Origin: Paramacrobiotus metropolitanus
Lineage: Eukaryota; Tardigrada; Eutardigrada; Parachela; Macrobiotidae
NCBI RefSeq assembly: GCF_019649055.1
Contig: NW_026570230.1
Coordinates: 1,426,001 to 1,490,000 of the forward strand
Reading direction: 5' to 3'
Length of the DNA stretch: 64,000 bases
Positions 40,101 to 52,344 of the stretch are shown here, piece by piece (positions within the stretch are counted from its first letter, which is position 1; every line of letters begins with the position of its first letter). A program made the position numbers and the translations under genes. Below the pieces are notes generated by a model. It worked only from the letters and a program-made list of their open reading frames with translations. It was not told the origin of the DNA and made no database searches.

Positions 40101-42613
40101 ATTCGATCATTTATTATGTGAGAACGTTCCAATTTCGCAGTTGCACCAGTTTCAACAAAAACGGGAGTCTATTTAAAAAACGGGAGTCTATTTTAATTTT
40201 TTTCAACTCTCATTTACAAGTGTAAAATTAAAAATTTTCAGCAAATCCATTTAGTATCTATCAATTTAAGGTTAACAAATGACGAAACCACCCTGCGACA
40301 GTTTGCATTACGTGATCAAGGGGAACAAAATTTATGAAATTATTAATGCTTTAATTTCGAAATAGAACTGCTACGCTGATCGTTCCGATGAACTTATCCT
40401 CGTTAACTAATGAATCAAATGCCACCTTATGCGTTAAAGGAAATTCTAACTGTTGTTAATTTGGCGATGCCAGAGCTAGACTTACCGTCCCGTGATCCGC
40501 GGTGTTGAATATCCGTTCGCGGACCTGATCATAATGGGCCTGACGTTCTTCCAGGGATCTGGCCGGACGCATGACATGCGCGGGAGCCGGCAGTGAGTTG
40601 CTTTCCGGTAGGGAATTATTTTTAGGCCGCTTCAATAATGCCTTGCCCGGCTCATCAGGCACTCTATCGGCCATATCACGGAATAATTGATCCGGCCTAC
40701 AATAAGTCCCGCCAAAATAAACATTCATCAACACTTCAACAACACCACACACAATACCAACTTTCTCTCCCTAGATAAATACCACATCGACTACAATATA
40801 ACAATATCCAGGAACGTACCGTGGCAGCATACTCGGACTACTAAACTTGCATTATTACAACAGTTATTGCATATTACCGGCAATGTTACAGAAAACTACA
40901 TAATGTTCTTACAGTAAAATAAATCAAACAGGAAAAAAATTAAAATTTCGTCCAAGCATGAAAAGACAAATGTCAGAAAGCTTTAAAAATAACTATGAAG
41001 ACGGCATTCTACTTAGCGTTAGAAACCCAACAGTACGCCAACATACTTTTTACTATCCTCCGTAATTTTCAAGGAAATCTTCGCCTGGCCATTGACACTG
41101 ACAAGATTATGTTCCACACCCCACACATCCGCCAGACGGTGCAGTAGCATGCGGTAATAGGAGTTCAGTCCGCCCACATAATGCTCTTCGCGCCCATTAA
41201 CCAGATCTTCCAAGAGTTTCTCATTCTGTAGTAGAAACTGTCGATCCTTATGATTGGTGTGCCATGTGTGCATAAGGAACTCCGCCGTCGTAGCAAACTC
41301 TTCCGTATTCCGGTCAGTCGTTCCATAAGATTCGTCTACAGTGCCGTCAGTGATTGAACACCGCTGCTCTATCTCATTGACAGTCGCCAATCAAGCTGGC
41401 ATTTTGAAAAATTACCTTGTAAAGATCCTTGAAGGGATAATGTTCCCATGTGCCGGCTTAAAGCATCCGCATCACAGATCGATGATTCTTCTGAAACGGG
41501 GTGCAGCTCATTGAGAAACATATGCACCACTCAGTCATCTCGTAAAAAAACACACCCGACTTTTTAATTTCAATTGTAAAATCAACTATTTGTCTGTGCC
41601 GTCTCAATCCAGAAATCGTAGCGCAGTAGTGTATAACAAAATCGCGCTCATGTACTCAAGTCAAAATCCAACCTTAATCTGCCGTACCATTTCTTATCGT
41701 TACAATAATTTATTCCAAATTTGATCACGTCTGTGCAATTACCAATCTTTAATATTTTGTTTAAGTTATGCCTTACCGGTTGACAGGCTCGAAAAGGCCA
41801 GCGAGCCTAAATGGCGCTGCGGTGTGGCCAGCTCGCTGCGCTTATGAAACTCCCCGGTTTCCGTAATGTGAACATGTGCCACGGGCACCGATGATTTTCT
41901 CGCGTGCGCATCACCTTCCGATTTCATCAGGCTCTTTTCACCGCCCGATGGAGCACTCTACAAAATTAAACCTTGGAATTACTAATCAAACATTCACATA
42001 AAGGCAGAGTGTGACGGGCAGTGTTCGTCCTGAGGATGTCAATATCGTGAATAATTTTGCACCTGATCTCTTAAAATATTTCCGATACTGAGATAAAACC
42101 ACGAACACACTGAACAACCGCAAAAATGGTAACAAGACAAATTAGACAATTAACGTGATCCTGGCTGCGGACTGAGTGAGGAGCGCAGACTCAAACGCAA
42201 TATTTATAAAATACGAGAAACCGGAAACATAACATACGATAAGCAATGAATGATCGACGCAATAAAAGTTTAACCAGAGACGCTACAACAGCCTTACAAA
42301 GCGGCGTTTATCTTATCAGTCGCGCTTAACAAAATGACAGCTTAACTGCGACAACATACAACAGCGATAAGATAATCCTCACCGTCTGTTTGGGCAGCTT
42401 CTCCGCCACAATCCGCGGATTGGGTGGTCGTTCGGGATGGGGCGATGTGCCCTTCTTGGACTTACGTCGTGATGTCTGCTTGGCCGGTGGTACGGCTGGC
42501 GGTTGCTCCTTGACCGTCTCCTCCTCCTCATCCGACTGCACCTCAATTTCATCCTGCTTCTCCAGTTTATTCTTCACCATGGTACTGCGGGCGTCGTACT
42601 GGGGCTCGGTCAT
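37198..42613 (-). CDS. R3H-SUZ domain protein (encore / R3HDM1-ARPP21 family)
   Basis: A multi-exon gene on the minus strand. Recognisable coding exons are about 42384-42613 (start MTEPQYDARS, acidic and Lys-rich), about 41779-41957, about 41425-41540 (FLNELHPVSEESS), about 41045-41340 (R3H), about 40472-40690 (SUZ), about 38490-38650, about 38173-38420 and 37198-37716 (last). The R3H domain shows FLMHTWHTNHKDRQFLLQNE, then GLNSYYRMLLHRLADVWGVE and HN, matching the R-x3-H core. The SUZ domain is RSLEERQAHYDQVRERIFN. The C-terminal third is Pro/Tyr/Gln-rich (PYYPMYGPQYVPAQ) as in encore and R3HDM. The family binds RNA in the cytoplasm and acts in mRNA stability and germline control. Some exons are probably missed. 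Confidence 0.87.
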
Positions 42614-45600
42614 GGCTGTCGACCGCGAAAGACTCTACACACACAGGGGAGAGAAAAGTTAAAAGGAGGCTTAAGTCGTCTGGCATGCATCCAAAAAGCC
42701 GGGGTGGATTTGGAGTTTCTATCAAAGAGAGCTCTCCGGGGTTAAAAATAGGGTTAATCTACAAACACGAGACGGGATGTCGTCGTCGGCGGCTCGTGTA
42801 TGTATGTGGTGAGTGTGTCAAAAACGACCGTTTTCTACCTCTTCGAAAATGAATCACGATAACATACAAAATGCAATCTCACTGACGCACGATAGTGTAT
42901 TCAGCGCGCCTCATCTCTCTCTCACAGCCCGGCCAGCAGCGGAACAGGATTGATTACCAGCTGTGCTACAGAATCCCACTGGCGTTTTTGTGTGTACACA
43001 GTTTGCAAAGCCGGCCCGGTCTCGACCCGGATGCTGCCGGCAACATGCAGGCAGGCAACTTCTCCTTTCCCAGTAGACAAAATCAACAAAAAGCAGAATT
43101 TTTTCTTTAACAGCAGAACGTTTCAGGAGCTCTCGAAATACACGGCTAGGATTGATAATACATATACTGCTTTAACGCTAATCTAACTTCAAGAAAACCC
43201 AAATCCTCCCTTTTCTTCCTCTGAATATCAGCAGCATACAATACCGGGTAACTTAAATTTTCTTGCCTAGAATGCAGAGATAAGGGGAGCGTAAATGAAC
43301 GGGCAAGCGCTGCTAGTATGATTTAATAAAGCGATTTAACTTTTATAGAATACTGTGTAATTTTTCCTCTGGAGATTTGAACAATTCAAGGGCACTCTGG
43401 GATAATCAGTTAATCAGCGGGAGCGGGAAAAAATTGTCTGAATCTCGCTGGATAACCGGTTTAGAATGCCTCGATGGCCGGGCCCCGCTTATCAAGATTA
43501 CCAGTTGCGGAATACACAACGAACCGCAGCCAGTCAATCAGGATGAAATTTGCCGCACGTGCCGGCTCAAGTGATGCGTAATGGATATTAAGAGCGCCAT
43601 GTGTGTGCACTTACGTACAGACCGAGGCAGCGGATCGAACTCTCTACTACCCCAGCACAATCTCCCCGCTTCTTGGAAGCTCTCCAAGATTAATTTCAAA
43701 TTGGACGTATTGTGCGCCCAAATGCTGCGACAAACAGCGTGCAGAAACCGCGCCCCGCTTACCTGCTCACGAACCAGGTCTACGCTCTCCCGAATCCTCC
43801 CCGACGCTCAATTCATTCACCTACAAAGTACAAACCCCATTACCCCACAAACACGTCAGTCAAAATAATCTCAGTAATCAGTATTAACTCATGCAAATCA
43901 AAATGTAAATGTCAGAAATATTTTAATTTTCTCCGAATTCCTAAAAATGCATATGCCAACACCAAAGACAAAGTATTGACATTATCTTTACATTTAAAAA
44001 AGACTCTTCAACTGCGTGGTCAATAAAGTATCGATTTTTCGATTAAAACAGTCTTCAATGTATCCGTTAACACAACAGTAAATTAGAGTTTTATTACTTT
44101 TATATGCGTAATACTCATGGCTCGTACATAACAAGCTAACAACATCTACGCTGCTATTAGATAGAAACCCTGCTTCAGAATTTAGGCTGCTGTTGAATAC
44201 TGCAAGCCAGGTTTATCAAACCTTATGCTCGTCAACGATTTTTCATGATTACGGTACTATTGAGGAAATTTAACAATGTTAATAAGCGACCTCATAATTC
44301 CGCTTTGACGCTCATAAATTACACCGCAGTCTACTTACCGGGAGCAAGATAACTTGAAGCGATGCAGAACGATGATACGGTACCGTGGCAGCCGTGGCGC
44401 AATCTCCCGATCAGCACATGCGCCTGCTCCCTAAGCCCCGAATAAGACAATCATTAAGCGCAGTCTACCAGAAAACTCCCTGCTTCTTATGCAATAACGC
44501 AGACTACGGTGCTGCGGCGCGCAACAGAAGGGTTCCTGACAATCCCGACAGCTGGTTCGCTGTTGGCCGATTGCCGAAAACCTGCTCACTCCTGTGCAGA
44601 CGACGGGGAGATGATCGGTTACCTTAGAGGTAGGATGATGGAGAATATACGCAGGATGAGGATAATAACGGGTGGAAGGAGGTAAGATTAAATTTCCGGG
44701 TTGACAAGGAGCGAGGCCTGCTATCAAATCAACATTTTCATGTGCTGCAGCCAGCTTCGCGCGCAGGCATCGACTGATGCAGTCCAGCCCAGCTGCTACT
44801 GCAAAATACGCTTGACTTTGCCGTACGGCTGCCAAGTAGAACAATGGTGGACGGTGGGGTTCACGAAGTATTAAATCGTTAAACCGGTCATCAGATTTAT
44901 GCTTTACGCAATTACGCAGCTTTAGTATTACTTTTGGATTTAGTCAACTAAATTAGATAAAATAATTGTATCTTTTTATTAATGATGCCGTTGAAGTTTA
45001 CTGGCTTTTAGTGCGATACCTGTATAATGTATTCATTGGTCGAGAAATGTATCAGCTCCCCTCCGGCCGTAACTACATGGGATACGGTTTGCTGCTGCCA
45101 GTGGGAAGTGCCATACAGCTTTTTTCTTTTCGAGTGCTTGCGCTAATGCCTGTGCATGCCTTGCAGCTTGCTTTTTTCCTTTACCGGTTTTCGCGCTTGC
45201 GGATTTCCCTTTTAACGCTGCTGGTAGCAATGCGCGCCCACTGCCATGTGGCACGCTCGCGTGATCACGATAGCGAGCGCATCGCGAAGGATTTCGGATG
45301 GAATAAATCAGGGATTTATGGAGACTTCGGATTTAAGCACCTACTTACAGTAACTAAGGGCACGTGCCGCAGGATGTTCGTGCTCTTTGACAGTCTTTGT
45401 ATTATTGTTATTGGACGATGGGAGAAAACTGCTAAAGTATGCGTAATTTTCGTTTCTGTCATTCAGGGTATGAACGCAAAACACGCAGAACGTCGACTAG
45501 GTACCTGTTATGCATGCTCAACCGGCACAGTGGCACAGTGTACTGTGACCGGAAGTGCGACAATAAGTCCTGCACACTGCGGCCTACTCTAGGTTTTCAA

Positions 45601-47064
45601 AAACAGCAACGTCCAGAGGTGGTGGTATTATTGCAGCTTCTAACGATCACTCAAGCTCTGAATACAAAGTATGCGAGTATACCGAAGAAGTGGAAATTCA
45701 TCAATAAAACGCTTCTGCAGACAACGATCGCGATAGAGGCGAATACAGTACGATCGAGTACAATACTAAGAATATCTATTATCTATATTATACTCGTATG
45801 TGCAAGGACTGCACTTATTGTACTGTACTTACCAGGTTAAAAACATATAATACATACCCGCAAATTATGGGCCATAATTATTATTGTAAATCACAATTAA
45901 AATACTATAATAATTATTTGTAATTAATTTGTAATTGTTACGGAGCCAGAGCGAATCAATTCTTTTCTTTACGTTGTACGGAATGAATGCGTAATAATGC
46001 ATTGCCTTTTATTTTAAACCATTTTGCATAATATTACCACGTTGCAAAGTCTAGGGAGATTTCTCAAGTTTTTTGTATTGTCTACTATAAAGGTGCTGCA
46101 CAGGACTAATTCGGCAATTTGAGAGTTTTTGCTGTTTCGCTTAATATTCACAAATTAAAGGTACAACGGCAGCACGTCCAACGGTGCGGTACGCCACACT
46201 CTAATTGTACATCAACGAATTCCGACAATAATGACCTTTTATATTACTACAAAATTGCGTCATCCGAATTCAAAAATGTATCGTAAGTACCGCGTGCAAA
46301 TAACGAGTCGGTTAAAATAATTTATATTTTTTACAAAATATGTATGTACAGTCAACCTACGCATGCGTCAGTACGTGTGATGTAAAGATGCATACAAGAA
46401 CACGAACACCAGCTACATGCAGACGCCTGTATGGACGTCTCGACTACCGTCGACGTCCGTCGATCACCTTTGTGTAACTGTACATGTTTGTCCAGGTCAA
46501 TATTACTTACCGTTGCCGAGAACATTAAAGGCTCACGTAAGATTGAATCCGATCCGCTTAGACGTATTGAACGGGATTGTTGGCGTGTGGATGACTGCTG
46601 TTGCAAATATATCGATTTTTTCAGGTGTAGGCTGGAGTATTATGAAACAAATTCCTTAATGCGTTGTCCCGCGGCGCACCATCGGCATCCAACCAGAATC
46701 CTTGTGCAGCCGGTTCAACGCATCTGACGATCCGGTTTTAAGTTTGCATTTACGCCGGTCAGTAGGAAAAAAAGTGTTTACCTGTGATACGACGACGTGT
46801 TCTTGTGTGGGGAGTAAAGTCAAACGATTTTCCCCGTTAAATGGCACTTCACATGGGGCCTTTCATTTTATAACATCTGCCGGAGCGCCGTCCGTGTCCC
46901 ACATTACATACATCCTGGAACTTCCATATACTGGATCCTGTATAAGCGTGATAATCTGCGGAACTTCTACATGAAATACATTCGTCAATTTATGACATAG
47001 TTAATAATTTCACCAATAATTATTTGCCGAACGGATAATTTATTAGCACACCATACGCGAAAGA
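42614..47064. other. Upstream of the R3H-SUZ gene / intergenic
   Basis: Several minus-strand donor-like sites (GAGCAGGTAAGCGG near 43756, CCCGGTAAGTAG near 44336) suggest alternative 5'-UTR exons for the R3H gene. Open frames at 44431-44844 and 44966-45592 overlap on opposite strands and show no family signal. A minus-strand frame at 45033-45254 is Lys/Ala/Gln-rich and unsupported. 45840-46350 is AT-rich with nothing seen. Confidence 0.45.
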
Positions 47065-48984
47065 ATGAGTGTGGTATCCCGAAATCCTTCCATCTCGGTC
47101 CAAAATATGAAGTGAGTAATTAAAGTACTATGTGAATAAAAATAACTAGAGCCGTACAACTGTATTCTGCACATCCTACTGATTATAGTACGTATATTGT
47201 GCAGTTAAGTGTTAATGTATTATTTATGGCACCCCATTTGTACTTAATTAATGGCGCACGGAATATGTACAGTAACCGTTAGCGTTTGTTTGCACGCGCA
47301 AAGATGATGCGCACCAATATCACTACTCTACTCTTCAACAAATTACGTTATACAGCTTTGTATTATTTACAATGGATTCATTTGCAACAATACATGGCAA
47401 ATAAAGTCCATTGATCGAACTGCAATCCACCGCGCGTGTTTTTATTTGCACAGTAAAACCACCAGCAGCGTGGGCCATATTTGGTCTGAGACGTCGACCA
47501 AGTCTTCCAAAATTGATCATCCCGCATCGACATCGAAGAGCCCGTACATCCGGGAGATCCACACCAATGCGGCACGCAGAGTAGAACGGCAACAACAACA
47601 ACATCTTCGCTCGCGTCCCTCCCTGCCTTCTTCGCACCTATCATCAACCCTACCCAAAGGTCGCGCCGTCCCCCGTAAGTGTTTTGTTTAGTATGATTTA
47701 GGCTGGGATGTTTTTCAGCGTGCGCGTCAGTTCAGCGAATTTTGTTATGTTTACCGACGTTTCTTTCCAATTTGTTGATTGCCGCGGAAACACCCATAAA
47801 TTTGTTGAAATGTTGCATACGCGGTGGTAGATACAATGTATGATAATAGTACGTAGTTGTAATGTAACGAAAACCAGGACAACCCATCTGCAATTAAGTA
47901 ATCATTTATACTATGAATCTGTTGCACGTATCGTGCGATTAGGTACACGCGCATCGGGATCGTTAAGTAGTGGGTTCATTCCGGGGACATTTTCCAACGG
48001 TGCCAGCAGCATTTCCGCTCTGTCCATAACCGGCACCGTCGAGCATGATGAACTAGATCTGGGATATCAGGGTCATCTTTCTGATCGCACTTCGGCGCGC
48101 AGGACGGATGTGTTTACGGTTTGTGATGTGGAAATTCAAGGTAAGAGCATAATTTTATTAGCTGCTGTTCAGGCGTAATAGTTACGCCTTGACTTTTGAT
48201 AGAAGTACCGTATGTATAGTTTATAAATGCACTGTAATTGCAGAGCGGTTTCAGTAATGATTACTGTAATATTCGTTGAAGTTGTCTATCATTCGTATAT
48301 ATAACCGGAAATTATGAAATTAATACAACAGCTGTTGATCTGAGCACTTTTTATTACAAGATTTGGCACAATCTAGAAAGTGAAAAACTTTAGTTATCCA
48401 CATCGAACCATCATAAGCGGTCGGCCTTGATCGGCCAGGGTCAAAAAGAGGGAGGAATTTGGAGAGGGAGGAATTTCTGCCTGGTCAAAAAGAGGGAGAA
48501 TTCTAAAGCGAGGGAGGGAGGAATTTTGATATGGTCAAAAAGAGGGAGGAATTTTTTCGAAGTTCAAATGAAGTACTTAGTGACCTCGAACCCAGGTCTC
48601 CGATGTCGCCACCAAGATTTTCTCATTATTTGCACAGTATGAAGGGCTGAGTCGAACTGAAGTGCTCGGGGACCTCGAACCAGGGTCCCCGAGGTCGCCA
48701 CCGAGATCTTTTTGACCCTGGCCATATTGATTGAGGCCAATATTGATCAGAGATTCGCATACTTTATGCTTCACATATTATTTCTCTTAATCGAGGTTCG
48801 AATTTTCTAAATTTACAAAGAATACATTGTGTATATACTTGGTTATAGTAAGGTCAAAAGTTACTGACAAATCGGTTCAAGCGGACGATATGGCTGATGA
48901 ATCCGTCCTTTCCACTGTTCAGAAAGAAAACGAGGAAATTATGGAGGAAAATTTTAAATTGCGGCGATTAGTGGAAGACTTGAG
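47065..48984 (+). CDS. Coiled-coil protein, 5' four exons, 3' end not found
   Basis: Exons 47065-47111, 47454-47674, 47943-48140 and 48849-48984 join with matching phases (2, 1, 1) and good GT-AG sites. The text starts MSVVSRNPSISVQNM. It then has a Ser/Thr-rich region with SPYIREIHTNAARRVERQQQ, a second low-complexity part (GYQGHLSDRTSARRTDVFTV), and a final acidic coiled-coil segment, VQKENEEIMEENFKLRRLVE. Exon 4 ends in phase 2 with GTAAAT, so more exons should follow. The next 2.3 kb is an LTR-retrotransposon fragment on the other strand, and no matching exon is seen before the SLC18B1-like gene at 52.3 kb. The gene may be truncated by that insertion or have a distal exon I missed. Family unknown. 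Confidence 0.6.
48423..48738. mobile_element. Small MITE-like element in an intron
   Basis: The ends are imperfect inverted repeats sharing GGCCAGGGTCAAAAAGA (plus at 48433-48449; reverse at 48708-48725). Inside are three GGTCAAAAAGAGGGAG repeats and a diverged direct repeat of about 50 bp (48570-48620, 48659-48711) containing GACCTCGAACC and GTCGCCACC. It lies in the third intron of the coiled-coil gene. A target duplication was not found. Confidence 0.5.
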
Positions 48985-49052
48985 GTAAATTCTAGAACAG
49001 ATCGCAATAGAGCGTAGGATGTAGGACGGATGTCATATTAATGTGTCCCACG

Positions 49053-51334
49053 TCAATATATGTCGTGCCATATGCGCTTCGATATTGTCCGCATTGTGGC
49101 GTGCATGGTGTAGCACATGGCGCAGTAATATGACACATTTGCAGTTTTAATTTTATGCACATTTGGGATTGTGACGAAATCATAGCCGTTTTGTGGTGTA
49201 CCGGCTTTCTCCGTTTTAATGTTTTCCATTGTACAACTGGTTAAATCGCATGCCGGTTGCGGTTTGTAGGGATCATTTACCGGCGATTCAGAATCGGAAG
49301 GTGAGATGCATGAATCAGAGGAAGTGCAGCTGGATGGCGTTAGCACTTCAGGTCTTGTTGTATTCAGCGGTGATAACGATGCTTTCGAATTAACTTTTCG
49401 CAACGTCGGCTGGTCGCGGCGAGACGGCGAAGCGGTCACGGTGGCATCCATTGTGTCCACTGTAGACTTTATGATGGAAAGTGGCGGCGGGTTGTTCCTG
49501 GTGCCGGCGAGCGGTGTAGGGCTTAATGTTTCCAAAGGTTCTGGTGTTGACGTAGTGGGCTGATACTGTGAGTCATTGTTGTAACTTGGACTCGCACTGG
49601 AAGAGTGACGGCGATCAGTTTTAATGTACGGTGTCCGAGGAATTAGCGGTTCGGACACATTGAAATGCACAGTCGGCATCCGTACACGCTGGCCTAATGT
49701 TCGTGTACTTCGTGGTGTAGTGGCATCCCGTTGAGGGTTATATAATTTAACTTCGGCTTCAGTGTAGCAGACAGGTGGAACGTAGTCACGTCCATATGGA
49801 CCTCCTTTTCCGTAACGTCTCATCCGTTTTCCTTGAGCGGTGAACCAAAAGTCGTCTCCATATTTCCAGAGCATGTAGGAGATGTAGTCGTCATATGCAG
49901 TTTGTACTCTGGCTTTGACATGGTCCGGGCATATGCGTTGAATACTGTATTTATCGTCGTAGTCGGCTTCTGTGCATTCTCGATATGAATGCAGGAAATC
50001 TTTGCATTTCGGGCAAAATAGCTTTCCATTCTTCAGTCTGTAGCTGTCGAAGTCGATATGTCGAGGATGGATTCTTCGGTAATTTTGGGAACAGTTCCTT
50101 TGCTTTGGAGTGTGGTGCTCGTATCGATAGTCGTCGGCGTCGCGGTAACGGTCAAAACCACGTTCCATTGTAATATTTTGCTGGTCAGGTGCATAGTGGC
50201 GTTGTGCACGTACTGACCGATGACTATTGTAGTCGTAGTCATCATCCCGTTGGTTAGCCGTTGTAATCTCAACCGGGTCTGGTGGTAAACGAGATTGTTC
50301 TTTATGCTCAAACTTGTCTAATCTTATGAGCATTAACCGTATTTTGTGAACAGTGTTCAAACCGATCATAAATTTTCGGTGTTTTAATTTGTAGTCGAAT
50401 GCACGGTGTATTTCTTCGACTTTTTGTGCTTCCGGCATGTCAGGATTAATTTCATAGAATAATTTCTCCATTTCATTAAAGAAATCATTAATATCGGTAC
50501 CGTCTGTGTACTTTTGCAACGCAGCAGTTTTAATTTGGTTGCTCTATAATCTTCCAGTTCATTTAATGTAGGTTCTGTTGAAACAGCTGATAATATGCGT
50601 GCACTGTGCACGTTTAATTTACCGGCGTTAATTTTACTCGTACTCGTATTATCAATATGGGCGCGGTGTGTATGCGCAGATAATTTCGCTTCCGTTGATG
50701 CGCATGCAGTGCTATCTGTGCGTGCTTCTGTGGTGGGCTGCTTAAGCCACTGCATAAAGTTGGCTGCGTGCTGGGCAGCGGATAGCTGCAATGACTGAGT
50801 TGTCGTCAGTCTGCTGAATGCATGATAGAGCAGCACGGCGGATCTGCATAAGCACTGCGTTATCCAGAAAGTAGCTTTCCTTCCGTTAGCGAACGACTGA
50901 GATTTTGGTACTTCTCTCTATACAGCTCAGGTTCAGGGAAGAGACTGTAAGATGCGACGCTGCACTAGCCATTCAGTGGTCTGTTCTGTCTCGCTCACTG
51001 TGCTGGAAGCAGGGGAACTTGCAGGCACGGGTTGTGGCTGTGTACTGTCTGTGCCTGTGACTACGGCTGTCTGACTGCCCACGGGAAGAGTGTGCAAGGA
51101 AATCTCTCGGTGTGCCTGCTTTGGGTCATCAGTTGTTGCTTGTAACAGATGCTGCTGCACACTTGACAATGGAATATTATTTGCCGATATGTATGCAGAT
51201 AATTTTTCCACAAAATGCTGTCTCTTCTTCGCTTTGTTAATGTTTAGACTGAATTGTTCGCTAAGCCAGCGCAGCTCTGACTTTGACGAACAGTTCAGAA
51301 GAGACAGGAGAAGAATCTTCTCTGAAGATTCCAT
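49053..51334 (-). mobile_element. LTR-retrotransposon fragment, Gag-like only, fossil
   Basis: Minus-strand coding remnants read like a retrotransposon Gag. They include a SAP-like helical start, a capsid-like segment (DFFNEMEKLFYEINPDMPEA), a Cys motif (CPKCKDFLHSYREC) and a long Ser/Thr/Pro-rich tail. No protease, reverse transcriptase or integrase was recognised, and no flanking long terminal repeats were identified in the window. It is incomplete and broken, with at least one or two breaks, and looks moderately old. It is probably Ty3/gypsy- or BEL-like. The family is uncertain without pol. Confidence 0.6.
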
Positions 51335-52344
51335 GGATCTGCTGAGCGGAACGCTTAATGCTTTCCCATGGAGAAAAGATCTGTCTGTGCTCTTACAGTC
51401 TCATCGGATGCGGGAACACAGTATTCAATAATTTTGCTACAGTATGTACTGTATATATGTACTGTAGACAAAGGACAGGGTGTGGCAAAATTATCGGCAA
51501 TGACAAAATAATATGATTTCCAACAATTTTTTAAGAGCCAAACAGTTACAGTAATCAATCTATTCGCAATTTTAATTTAGTAAATAATTTCGCTAATGTA
51601 CTTTCGAAATTTTATGTTAATATTTTTGCACAAAAGCCACTCAGAAAGTTATGTACGATTATGCAAAAAACAGCGGCAAAATGGGAATTATGCAATTCAA
51701 ATGTCTAATTTGGCCAGAATTATACACTAAAATCGAAAATTCGCAATAGTGCTACCGATGATTACAAAAAAGTAACAACTCACTGAACGACAACTGGCAA
51801 AATGATGGCGTCGGTCGGCTTCCTGGTATCCTGTCGGGTTGGTTCGGAAACCAGGAGCGCCATGTAACAGCAGCCGGTTTGACTGCTGTTCTAGTGGGTT
51901 GGTTAATCCACCTTACCACGATCTGTCGGCTGTTAGTGTGGGAAAGGCTGGCACGGTCGGCAGCGATGCTGACCGGAAGCTGACTACCGTTTACATGGTG
52001 GCAATGATGGGAGATGCACGATCATCCCATGGCGATTACGCAACACAACACAAGGTCATCGCATGAGTTTATTAGCAAGTACACTAGCAAGATTCGGCGA
52101 GCAACGCAAGCTGAGGAGCAAGACGCATAAGCGTTGAGCAAGAAGCGCGGAAGGCGCGTTAGCAAGATTCGGAGCAAGCTGCAGCAAGACTAATTTCAAG
52201 ATGTTTCTGACCGTGAGATGCGGTCGGTGAAAGTAGGAAAACTAGGATTCTGATCCTCATAACACAACAACCAATAAACGGTAGAGAAAGGCAATTAACA
52301 CTCCTACTGGCGGTACATCTAATTTCTATCGCTACAATATTATT
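51335..52344. other. Intergenic
   Basis: The right part (51790-52200) is GC-richer and has many AGCAAG/GAGCAAG repeats (52065-52195) without coding sense. It could be terminal sequence of the neighbouring retroelement, but no matching second copy was found. AT-rich elsewhere. Confidence 0.4.

Noticed and set aside
44431-45592. Overlapping frames of 137 and 208 codons
   Set aside because: Opposite strands, no family signal, odd composition. Probably chance.
48590-48700. Possible tRNA gene from GGTTCGAGGTC
   Set aside because: No matching A box at the right distance and no cloverleaf. The motif belongs to repeated MITE sequence.
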